DNA from: Tritrichomonas foetus
Lineage: Eukaryota; Parabasalia; Tritrichomonadida; Tritrichomonadidae
NCBI GenBank assembly: GCA_001839685.1
Contig: MLAK01000868.1
Coordinates: 1 to 52,773 of the forward strand
Direction: 5' to 3'
DNA: 52,773 nucleotides
A program made the position numbers and the translations under genes. This document shows positions 26,207 to 34,590 of this stretch, in pieces (position 1 is the first letter of the stretch; each line of letters opens with the position of its first letter). The notes below the pieces were generated by a model that did not search any database, was not told the origin of the DNA, and saw nothing but the letters and a program-made list of their open reading frames with translations.

Positions 26207-27724
26207 ATGAGCGAGAAGCTTCATGATTGGGTAAGAAAGCAAATTTCCCAGACATGGGACGACAGGGTTTTATTTCTTTCTATGACAATGATGCGCGATT
26301 TAATGGATCCACAAATGACGCTTGAAAATTTCCAAAATTTTTATCCAGGAGGAAAGAATATTTTCCTAAAATTTCAGAAACATGTCAAAAGCGGGAAGTT
26401 CACAAAGGCACGTTTAAATTCCAATTTCAACTCAGAAAATATGCAGAATCAAATGCCCAATTTTCCAAACCCGGACATGCAATATTCGCAATATCCACAA
26501 TTCGGATTTCAATCTAATTTTCATTCAAATATGGGCAATTTCCAACCCGGCAATTTCTGCTATAACCATTATATGCCACAGATGAACCCACAGATGTATC
26601 AATATTATCCAGCCTTTTTTACTCCACAACGAAAGATGAAATTAGTTGGATCTTCTTTCACAATCTTAGCTGATGGTAATGATGATGATGTAAGTTCTTC
26701 TTTTGATGAGGATCATCATCATCATTATGCACGACCTCATTTTCATCATCGAAATCATCGCAGACACTTTGCCCACTCCAGAAGACATCATCCTCCTAAA
26801 CATCGCCATCACAAACCCCATCGTGATGAATATGACTATGACTACGACTATGATTACAACAATGATTATTCATCATCAACTGAAGAAATGGAAAATCAAA
26901 ATATTGAGAAGGATGAAGAAGAAGCAAAAGCAGAATCTAGTCAATACGAAATTGATGAGGAAGATGAAAATGGTGAATTGGCGAATTCTAAATCTGAATC
27001 AGATGAAGAACCAAAAATGATAAACGTTACATTCAATGAAGACGATGATGAAGAGACCAAAGACGATCCTGATCATGTAAATATCATTTTTGATGAAGAC
27101 TCTGACGGAAATATTCAGGTGGTTATTCCTGAATGGGTCACTAATGCAACTTCTGAAAAAGTGGCTAAGGACCAATATTTCGAATTAGAATTTTCTTTTG
27201 ATGATGTTGTTGAGATTGAATTTATAGAGGATGTTCAAACAAAGCAGCTTACAATCGAAGTCCCTGATATTGTAAAAAAGATATGCGAGAAAGAACTCGA
27301 TCCACAACCAGACGAATTGGAATTTGGTTTTCACCTTGAAGATGACGACCAAATAGAAATTGAATTTTATGAAGATGAAAATGAAAATGTCACGGAAATT
27401 ATCATCCCTGAATCAATGAAAGATTTAAAGAAGGGCATAAATAATAATAAACCGAAAGAGTCAAAGAAGAGTTACATTGGTGAAAATGAGCAAATCGAAA
27501 TTGAGCTATCATTCAGCGATATAGAATTTTCTGATAGTACTGAATATTCTTATGAAGATGAAACAACAATTGTTGAGTATAAAGATTATTTTGTAAATGG
27601 AAAACACACAAAAAGAGAAGTTATTATGAATACAAATAATGATGATTTGCAAATTGACATGAATTCAACTATATTAATAGACTTAGAAGAAATTAGAAGA
27701 AGTGTTTTAAATTCTAAGCAGTAG
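26207..27724 (+). CDS. Disordered acidic protein with His-rich and Asp-Tyr repeat tracts
   Basis: A 505-aa protein with a short folded start (about 1-65: WVRKQISQTWDDRVLFLSM, possibly helical). An Asn/Gln/Pro/Met/Phe-rich stretch follows (about 80-145), then a His/Arg-rich block (about 165-205: DEDHHHHYARPHFHHRNHR), a DYDYDYDYN run, and a long acidic half. In that half, short beta-like units recur (ELEFSFDDVVEIEFIED, ELEFGFHLEDDDQIEIEFYED, EIELSFSDIEFSD), so an acidic FSFDD-EIEF unit is repeated about three to four times. No family is recognised. Metal or nucleic-acid binding by the His tract is possible but unproven. The ATG at 26207 is first in frame. Confidence 0.72.
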   Translation: MSEKLHDWVRKQISQTWDDRVLFLSMTMMRDLMDPQMTLENFQNFYPGGKNIFLKFQKHVKSGKFTKARLNSNFNSENMQNQMPNFPNPDMQYSQYPQFGFQSNFHSNMGNFQPGNFCYNHYMPQMNPQMYQYYPAFFTPQRKMKLVGSSFTILADGNDDDVSSSFDEDHHHHYARPHFHHRNHRRHFAHSRRHHPPKHRHHKPHRDEYDYDYDYDYNNDYSSSTEEMENQNIEKDEEEAKAESSQYEIDEEDENGELANSKSESDEEPKMINVTFNEDDDEETKDDPDHVNIIFDEDSDGNIQVVIPEWVTNATSEKVAKDQYFELEFSFDDVVEIEFIEDVQTKQLTIEVPDIVKKICEKELDPQPDELEFGFHLEDDDQIEIEFYEDENENVTEIIIPESMKDLKKGINNNKPKESKKSYIGENEQIEIELSFSDIEFSDSTEYSYEDETTIVEYKDYFVNGKHTKREVIMNTNNDDLQIDMNSTILIDLEEIRRSVLNSKQ

Positions 27725-28217
27725 ACTATTTTGATGAATCGCTATTTCTGTAAACAAATTATAATATTTACTAGATATGTGTTTAATATTCAACCTTCTT
27801 CTTTGGTATAAATTTGATCGGCATTTTTTGTTTCTTGATAGATGTATACAAACTAACTAGCTCTAGATGTAGAAGACTATTGAGAGATCTAAATGAATAA
27901 TTGTTGATATTATTGTCATCTAAATATTATTTAATTGTAATCCTATTAATAATATATAAATATTATAATTTAATAATCAAGATACAGAGAAAACCAAATC
28001 CAAAAAAAAATTGTGAGAAAAAAATAAACCCAACAGAAATTTCTGAGAATTATTGAGATAAAAAGTGATTTTATAGCATTAATATCTTGATTATTTCTTA
28101 TCATAAATCGTGCTTTTTATTATCATATGACCCTCCATCGAAAATTATAATGTTTTCCAAAATACAAAAATGAAGTATAAAAAAAATATTAATAATTTTG
28201 ATATAAATAAAAAAAAT
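27725..28217. other. Intergenic, no gene seen
   Basis: About 490 AT-rich bases after the acidic protein gene, with stops in all frames, a few A-runs and no recognisable site. Confidence 0.5.
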
Positions 28218-28433
28218 TTAGGCATCAATGAGAAGATTACGAATGTTTTGCCATCTAAATGGCGAGTCATCAGAAAATTCACTTGGCATTGAGTCTGGAA
28301 AAAAACATATTGTATTCCATTTTTCTTGATTTGGTCTTTCAATCGTTGTATCTGTATCCCTGCTTGAGAATGTGCTGTTGAGGACTGCCAGTCTATTTTC
28401 TTCATATACTAAAATTTTATGACAGAAAAGATT
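28218..28433 (-). pseudogene. Coding-like open frame without a proper start
   Basis: Between a TGA at 28434-28436 and a TAA at 28218-28220 the minus strand is open for 71 codons and reads like real protein (KILVYEENRLAVLNS, then WNTICFFPDSMPSEFS, ending FRWQNIRNLLIDA). The only ATG is late, 25 codons before the stop, so the piece is probably the 3' end of a broken or spliced gene. A different frame with an ATG at 28405 overlaps it but becomes low-complexity. No family is recognised. Confidence 0.35.
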
Positions 28434-28513
28434 TCAATACATTCATATTTGTCAAATGGAAATTGAATTAATTCAACATCACTGAGTTAAAACTATCAAA
28501 ATTTTCGCGATTT

Positions 28514-28825
28514 TTAATTAAAAATCGATAGAAGAAGTGTAAATAGAATTATGGGAAGCAGTATTATAATCTTTGTGATTCTTGGAAAAAAAGCTTCTCT
28601 CAATTTTTTTTTAGGCTTCCTCCAAAATCGCTCTTTTTTCGGTTTAATTGTTGCAAAATTTCAAAACTATGAATAAATATGGCTCATAACTATAAAANAT
28701 AGATTTAACAATTGACTGAAAGCTGTTCACCCGAAAACTGAAACAATAGCTTCTTCAGAATCATTTTCGAAATATTTTTGAATTCGGCCATTTGCGAAGT
28801 TTGCGATAAGGGAAATTTTCGTCAT
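28514..28825 (-). pseudogene. Frameshifted small gene ending in a hydrophobic tail
   Basis: The minus strand from ATG 28825 encodes 32 codons (MTKISLIANFANGRIQKYF to a TGA at 28727-28729). Coding-like sequence continues in other frames, contains an ambiguous base at 28698, and crosses an A9 run near 28610. The last piece (WRKPKKKLREAFFPRI, then IIILLPIILFTLLLSIF) ends at TAA 28514-28516 inside a perfect 20-bp palindrome (28508-28527). The final piece looks like a tail-anchored membrane segment preceded by basic residues. At least two frame changes are needed to link the parts, so this is either a decayed gene or a poorly sequenced one. Confidence 0.35.
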
Positions 28826-29140
28826 TCTTTTAGCTATTTGGGTTTTGATTTTTGACTGATGGTATTAAGTAATACTGATGATAAGGATCATTTTAGTGAT
28901 TTCGTACGTTAAGACTATTTGGTTTGTATACATCTTTCTTGATTCATTCTATTCAACTTTTTCAATAATGAATTTCTATGGTTATTGAAAAATACACAAT
29001 TCGATTATTGAAAAAAATTGAAGATATTTCTGAAATCTCCATACAAAAATAGATGTAGAAAACCGATAATCTAATAGAAAAAACTGGTTGTCAGAAAACC
29101 CAAAATCAATATTTCAATAGTTTACATCATTTCATGTTGT

Positions 29141-30958
29141 ATGATTAACACAAATCAACATGATAATACATCCCGAAATCAAGAAATTCTTGAAAAGATA
29201 CAAAAATTACGTTCAGAAATTCTTGGGATAATGAAAAAAAATGAAACTTACTTTTCCCAGCTTAAACCATTTGAAGATTGGATTAATATATCCTATGATT
29301 CAATTATAGATTTTTATGGGTCAAATTCACAAACAGAATCTGATGAACATTATGAAGAAACTAATGATACTGATGTTAATAGCGAAACTGATGATACTAA
29401 ATTTGATGACAGCTTCATTCCAAAAATTGACCAAAATTCAAGTAGTATATCTATTCCAAATTCTACAAGAAATCACAAAAAACAACCAAATACAAATGTT
29501 CCTATAATTAATAATTCTAATAATGTCAATAAACAAAAAACTACTCTTCAAAATATTCAGCTTCCCCCACCAAATACTGCTGTTCCACAAAATTCAGCCA
29601 TGTACGATTTGTTAATTCGATATTTAAAAGGCCTGCCTCCATTTTCAACAATTAATTCAACAACAAACCCAATAACAAATTTTATAACTGATTCCACTTT
29701 TAATTTACTTCATAATTTGATAAATAATCTAAATCATTTTTCAAATAATAATATTCCAAAAAGAAAACGAGGAAGACCTTCAAAAACTGAGAAAATACAA
29801 GAAGCCTTTCAACTTTTACACAATGTCTATATACAAAATTCAAGTGAAAACACGCTTAATCATTTACTCACTCCAAATAATTCATTGAATCAAAATAATT
29901 CATTAAATCAAAATAATTCATTAAATCAAAATAATGGATTAAATCAAAATAATGGATTAAATCAAAATAATGGATTAAATCAAAATAACTCATTAAATCA
30001 AAATAACACATTAAATCAAAATAACACATTAAATCAAAATAATTCATTAAGTCAACAAAAAGAAAATACATTCGTAAGTTTAGTGTTAAAAAATCAAAAT
30101 AGCATTTCTGATTTTTTTCATGAAAATGCAAATGTAAATACAAATTTACCTACAATTGGAAATCTTAATAAAAAGACAAATGAAGAGACAAATGAAAAGA
30201 CAAATGTCATTAACAATTTAGTGAACCATATCATTAACAATCTAGTGAATAATTTAATTAATCATTTAAATACCCGTCAAAATAATAACATAAATAATAA
30301 TTTAAATAATAATATAAATAGTAATAATAATAATTATATAAATAATGATTTTTGTGATTCTCAAAGTGTTCAATATGATAATGAACAATATACTATTCAG
30401 AATGAGATTAATCAGCCTTTTGTTTCGAATTCATTAGAAACTTATTATTCATTTGATTTTTATTATGATCAATCATATGATTCAAAATTTGTCATCTCAG
30501 CTTTGTCATCCATATCACCAACCGCATATTTAAATCCTGAGAACCAAACAAATACCAGAGAAATTCACTCCACCAACGAAAAAGGGCATAATATTATCAA
30601 TCATATTCACAAAAGTGACGCTATTCGATATAAAGATAAAAGAAATGATAATCAACAAAAAACTTTTGAAAATTTATTAGAAAAAGACAAATTGAAGAAA
30701 AGCTTTGAAGATGACTATAATATTAGGAAACGTGAAAGAGAGCGAAATCGAATGAACTTTTACAAAGATATTTATGTAAATTACGAAGATGTTTTCTCTG
30801 ATGATGAATCTCTTGAAAATTCTACAAATTCCAAAAACAGCAAAAATACATCAAAAGCGAAATCAAATTTTGATTCAAGTATGGAATCAAATACAAACAC
30901 CTATCAAATTAGTGATGAATACAAATCAGGAGAAAGCACTGAAAATGAAGATGTTTAA
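29141..30958 (+). CDS. Asn-rich AT-hook protein, N-terminal part of an apparently split gene
   Basis: A 605-aa ORF, very Asn-rich. An AT-hook-like PKRKRGRPSKTEK (about residues 205-217) suggests minor-groove binding to AT-rich DNA. It is followed by ten LNQNN(S/G/T) hexapeptide repeats. The C-terminal part has a basic helix (NIRKREREERNRMNF-like) and an acidic Ser/Asn tail. The TAA at 30956-30958 is followed in the same frame by seven sense codons and then the ATG of the next ORF (30980), which is also an acidic then basic AT-hook protein. The two ORFs are therefore one continuous frame broken by a single stop. The ATG at 29141 is clear. Confidence 0.65.
   Translation: MINTNQHDNTSRNQEILEKIQKLRSEILGIMKKNETYFSQLKPFEDWINISYDSIIDFYGSNSQTESDEHYEETNDTDVNSETDDTKFDDSFIPKIDQNSSSISIPNSTRNHKKQPNTNVPIINNSNNVNKQKTTLQNIQLPPPNTAVPQNSAMYDLLIRYLKGLPPFSTINSTTNPITNFITDSTFNLLHNLINNLNHFSNNNIPKRKRGRPSKTEKIQEAFQLLHNVYIQNSSENTLNHLLTPNNSLNQNNSLNQNNSLNQNNGLNQNNGLNQNNGLNQNNSLNQNNTLNQNNTLNQNNSLSQQKENTFVSLVLKNQNSISDFFHENANVNTNLPTIGNLNKKTNEETNEKTNVINNLVNHIINNLVNNLINHLNTRQNNNINNNLNNNINSNNNNYINNDFCDSQSVQYDNEQYTIQNEINQPFVSNSLETYYSFDFYYDQSYDSKFVISALSSISPTAYLNPENQTNTREIHSTNEKGHNIINHIHKSDAIRYKDKRNDNQQKTFENLLEKDKLKKSFEDDYNIRKRERERNRMNFYKDIYVNYEDVFSDDESLENSTNSKNSKNTSKAKSNFDSSMESNTNTYQISDEYKSGESTENEDV
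29877..30056 (+). repeat. 18-bp coding repeat, about 10 copies (LNQNNx)
   Basis: About ten near-identical 18-base units (TTAAATCAAAATAATTCA and one-base variants) encode LNQNNS, LNQNNG or LNQNNT inside the Asn-rich AT-hook gene. Unit length is a multiple of three and the frame is kept. Length polymorphism between isolates is likely. Confidence 0.9.
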
Positions 30959-30979
30959 GAAATTAAAATTAATGACAAA

Positions 30980-32179
30980 ATGAATGTACAAAATGAAGAG
31001 GAAGAAATTGTTTATGAATATGAAGAAGAGGAAGAAGTTATTTATGAAGAAAAAGATGATCAAATTTCAGAAAATGATTATGAATTTGAATCTGAATACA
31101 TTCTTGAAGAAGAATCTCGCAAAGAAAGTAAAAATTTGCATGAAGCCGATTCAAAAGCTCTAGCTTTTGGGAAATTTTTATTTACTCCCCGCCCGCATAA
31201 GCCAAGAGTTATCTTAAATATTGAAAGGCGACCCAGAAGAAAATACACTCATCACATTGATGTAAATGCCAAATCAAAGAAATTCAAACCAAATTCCAAA
31301 AGTTTAGGGAAAACAATTGAACAAGCAGATAAAATACTCCGAAAAGATAATCTAAATGCGAGTATTGTTGAAAAATCGAAAATTAGAAAATCAAATCGTG
31401 ATCAGCCCAAAAGAAAATATTTTAAAAAGAATTCCCAACCAGCAACAGAAACAATTAAACAAGTAAAAACCAAAACTCAAGAAAGTATGAAAGAATCAAA
31501 TCACAATTTAACTGTTGATATGAAACGTGAAACCAAATCAAAAATAAACCAAGAATCAAAGTCAAGACTGAAAAACACAAAAAAAAGTAATTTCGATGAT
31601 TCTTCTAAACTAGAAGGAATACCAAAAAGAAAATACCGAAGGAGAAAACCTGAAGAAATTGAAGCTGTAAAAGCCAGTCCACAAATATACACATTGCAAA
31701 ACATTCAATTTCAAAATAACTTGCAGAATGTTCCGCTTCAAAGAACTTCTTTTCAAAGTAATTTAACTAATGGAGTTCCTTCTAACCCTGTTCAAAAAAG
31801 AGGACGTGGAAGACCAAGGAAAACACCTACAATAGAAAATAATAATAACATTGACAAGCCTAAAAAATCATCTAGCATGCTGGAAAATGTCAGAAGAGAA
31901 CTAGAAAGACCACCCAAAAATAAAAAACGTGGAAGGCCACCAAAAAATCCATCAAATGAAAAGAAAACTCCAAAATCTTTGAATCAACAAGAAAAACGCC
32001 AAAAAGTACTGGAAAAAATGCGCCATATTAGGGCCAAAAAAAAAAAAAAAAAAAAAAAAANATCTAAATCTTCCTCACTATATTTATTATTCTTCTCATG
32101 TTTATCCTTATTCCTCATCTTCTTAACATCCTCATCAAATAAACTCATTACTTCCTCAGGTAATATCATTTATACATAA
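30980..32179 (+). CDS. AT-hook protein, C-terminal part of the split gene, 3' end uncertain
   Basis: A 399-codon ORF in the same frame as the previous one. Residues 1-50 are Glu/Tyr-rich (EEEEIVYEYEEEE). The rest is Lys/Arg-rich with AT-hook motifs: KRGRGRPRKTP (about 274-284) and KKRGRPPKNP (about 314-323), plus related RPRRKY and PKRKYRRRKPEE patches. These bind AT-rich DNA minor grooves in HMGA-type proteins, so a chromatin role is likely. From about residue 355 the frame runs through a 23-base A tract with an ambiguous base at 32061, then becomes hydrophobic and unlike the rest. The true C-terminus is therefore unknown and probably near 32040. Confidence 0.6.
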   Translation: MNVQNEEEEIVYEYEEEEEVIYEEKDDQISENDYEFESEYILEEESRKESKNLHEADSKALAFGKFLFTPRPHKPRVILNIERRPRRKYTHHIDVNAKSKKFKPNSKSLGKTIEQADKILRKDNLNASIVEKSKIRKSNRDQPKRKYFKKNSQPATETIKQVKTKTQESMKESNHNLTVDMKRETKSKINQESKSRLKNTKKSNFDDSSKLEGIPKRKYRRRKPEEIEAVKASPQIYTLQNIQFQNNLQNVPLQRTSFQSNLTNGVPSNPVQKRGRGRPRKTPTIENNNNIDKPKKSSSMLENVRRELERPPKNKKRGRPPKNPSNEKKTPKSLNQQEKRQKVLEKMRHIRAKKKKKKKKXSKSSSLYLLFFSCLSLFLIFLTSSSNKLITSSGNIIYT

Positions 32180-32598
32180 ATAAAAAAAAGAAAAAAAGAA
32201 AAAGAATTAATTAATTAATTGGATTGTTTATTAATAATAATTAAATAAAAAGAAAAAAAAAAAAAAAAAAAAAAAATATAGTTCATGATATTCTGTCAAA
32301 TTGTTGATTTTAGATGAATTATGTACAACTTTGTGTGAAATTATATTAGTAAAATGTTTTTACAATTTATATGCTTGTATTTTGTATTTGAGTATCTTTC
32401 CCATTCCGATAAAATCATATTTCCTCAATTCTTCAATAATTTTTCTTTTTCAAAAATTATCTTTTATATTGGTTTTAGGATTCCTATTATTTATGATTGA
32501 TAATAGTATATATATATATATATATATAAATAGGAAAATAATAATAATAAAAAATAGAATAAAGAACATTTTTATATATAAAAATAAATAAAATATAA
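32180..32598. other. Low-complexity intergenic sequence with A tract and (TA)n
   Basis: Contains an A run of about 23 bases (about 32253-32276), an AATT repeat near 32205-32220 and a TATATA microsatellite at about 32507-32527. Open frames here are products of low complexity. It separates the AT-hook gene from the 3' end of TAF6. Confidence 0.7.
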
Positions 32599-33915
32599 TC
32601 AGAGGGCCAACAACGCTGCATCATCTATGTAGTACGGTAAAAGGTCTGCTCCAAAAGTATCCATTATTTCTCTGTAGTTGCTCATTGTTTTTGGATTCAT
32701 TGGATAGAGACCTGTTGATGTTGTTTTATATGAATCGCTGTGTAGACATAGACCAGCTGTTTGAACTGCGCTATCATAAAATTTTGTGAGATTCTCGGAA
32801 TTTTTGGAATGAACCACTTTTAACATATTCGAATCTCGCAGTAACTTTGGCAAAATCGGCGAGAGGTATTCTGAAGTAGTTTCTAAACCAAACTTTTGAA
32901 GTGCTGCAAGAGCTCCATACTTTTGCGAGACAGTTGGTTTTGGATTCATTAAAATCGAAATAAGTTGAGCAGTTAGATTCGGTTGAACAGTTGGATAGTT
33001 AGCAACAGATTTATCAACAATCAATTTCAGTAAATCTGCTGCGTAATCTCTAATAATGAATTGTTCAGGAATTGGACAGACACTGACAAGCAAAGTTAAT
33101 GCTATTGAAATGAGTTGTTGAATGTAGATATCTGATGAAATATCTTCATTTTGAACAATAGCTCGAACTACAGAAACAGAAATATACAAATTGTTGTATT
33201 TTTTGGGAGTTTCAATCATTTTCTTTTGTGAGAAACGAATGTAATAAGGAACTAAGGTTTCAAGGCACTTTTCTTTACGAAGGTTGAAAAGCATTTTTTC
33301 GCGTTCAGAAATATCACTGGAAAGAAGGAGTTGCCGACTTGTTTGATTATATAATTTAAGTTCATATGAAATGAAATGCTTCGATGACATTGTATAGTCA
33401 TGTTCGTTGTTTTGCCTTTGAATCATCATTTGCTGGAGATATGGCTTAGCGTCTGACTTTTCGGCGTATCCAGGCTCGTAATTATCCAAATCTTGCTCCT
33501 CCTCACTTCTGACATTTTGGCCTTGGACTGCGACCCAAGAAAAATCGATGGTCGTATCAATCGGATAGGGCTTGTTTTCATAGCGCTGTAAGAATTCGAT
33601 AGGGATTTGTTGATCTTGGTAAGTCAGCAAATCCATCGCATCAACGCAGCCGGCCTGAATCAACTGATATTTATCGGTCGAGTCATTATATCCGAAAAGT
33701 GGCTCGAGGTAATTCGATTCAAGGGCAGCGTTTATGTGAGTGGATTTAAGGCGGGTTGACTTCGATGTATTCCGGATTTGAACAGCGTCACATAATATTT
33801 TCAAAATATTACGTTTACATTCGTGCGAAAGTTTCGACGCGATTGATTCTTTGACATGGGAAATTCCAAGCGATTGAGCAATCGTGGAGATCGTTGCATA
33901 GGTGGCTTGAGACAT
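32599..33915 (-). CDS. TAF6: TAF6-like TFIID/SAGA subunit
   Basis: A 438-aa protein. Residues about 5-70 form an H4-like histone fold (TISTIAQSLGISHVKESIASKLSHE, VQIRNTSKSTRLKSTHINAALE), directly followed by the TAF6 signature region with EPLFGY. Residues about 185-400 are a HEAT-like C-terminal domain (LETLVPYYIRFSQKKM, ALTLLVSVCPIPEQFIIRDYAADLLKLIV, QKYGALAALQKFG). TAF6 pairs with TAF9 through the histone fold and binds TAF5 in TFIID. The length is close to compact TAF6 proteins. Together with TAF5 at 20452 it shows that this organism keeps canonical TAFs. The ATG at 33915 is clear; a TTTCACCTTA box lies about 67-76 bases upstream. Confidence 0.85.
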   Translation of the reverse strand: MSQATYATISTIAQSLGISHVKESIASKLSHECKRNILKILCDAVQIRNTSKSTRLKSTHINAALESNYLEPLFGYNDSTDKYQLIQAGCVDAMDLLTYQDQQIPIEFLQRYENKPYPIDTTIDFSWVAVQGQNVRSEEEQDLDNYEPGYAEKSDAKPYLQQMMIQRQNNEHDYTMSSKHFISYELKLYNQTSRQLLLSSDISEREKMLFNLRKEKCLETLVPYYIRFSQKKMIETPKKYNNLYISVSVVRAIVQNEDISSDIYIQQLISIALTLLVSVCPIPEQFIIRDYAADLLKLIVDKSVANYPTVQPNLTAQLISILMNPKPTVSQKYGALAALQKFGLETTSEYLSPILPKLLRDSNMLKVVHSKNSENLTKFYDSAVQTAGLCLHSDSYKTTSTGLYPMNPKTMSNYREIMDTFGADLLPYYIDDAALLAL

Positions 33916-34590
33916 AAAATAAAGAGACGAATATTTTTTTAATCAGGAAATTTCAAAACTAATGCTGAAAAAAATCGGTTATTTCACCTTAACAATTTCT
34001 ATGACTTTTTGAATGATAATCTGGAAGGTATGCCCAAAATCATCAATCACCAAAAGAAGGAGGTAGACGTGAATGATTTTTCAAAAGTTATCTATTATAG
34101 ATTAAATGTGAAGAAGAAGTTAGTAAGAGAGAAAATGAATCACCATCTAACAATGATAGAATTTTTTTCTCTTTGAAAATCAAATATAAAATATTTTCAA
34201 TAATTTATTAAAAAATTCTTTTTCTGGGGAATTAAAAAACCATGACGCAAAAAAAAATATGAATTGATAAAATTTTTATCTGATTTGATATTGAGAGAGA
34301 TAAAACTCCATTATGTATTATTAACTATATAAATATTGTTGGGTTTTAGTGACTGTGTATATATATTATTGATTTCTGTTTGAGAATTTTTTTCCATGCT
34401 CATTTAGTAATAACTCTGCTTTTAATTCAATTTGGCTTTTTTTGACACATGATTCAATTGAATCTCTAATCCAAAACTTTTTGAATGATTCCTTTTTTGT
34501 GGCAAGGAAAATTTTGGCAAAAAAATGGAATATTTTGAAGCATTTTAAATTCTGACAGAAATGTGAAATGAAATATGATATCAAAGAATT
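33916..34590. other. Divergent intergenic region
   Basis: About 675 bases between TAF6 (-) and the BTB-like gene (+). It contains AATCGGTTATTTCACCTTA at about 33974-33992 on the plus strand, resembling the promoter boxes at 15796 and 26131. No reliable ORF or RNA gene is seen. Confidence 0.45.

Noticed and set aside
29868..30143. Minus-strand repeat ORF (FDLMNY-type repeats)
   Set aside because: It is the complement of the LNQNN coding repeat; a shadow frame.
32301..32591. 96-codon plus-strand ORF with Ile-Tyr repeats
   Set aside because: Product of a TATATA microsatellite and low complexity.
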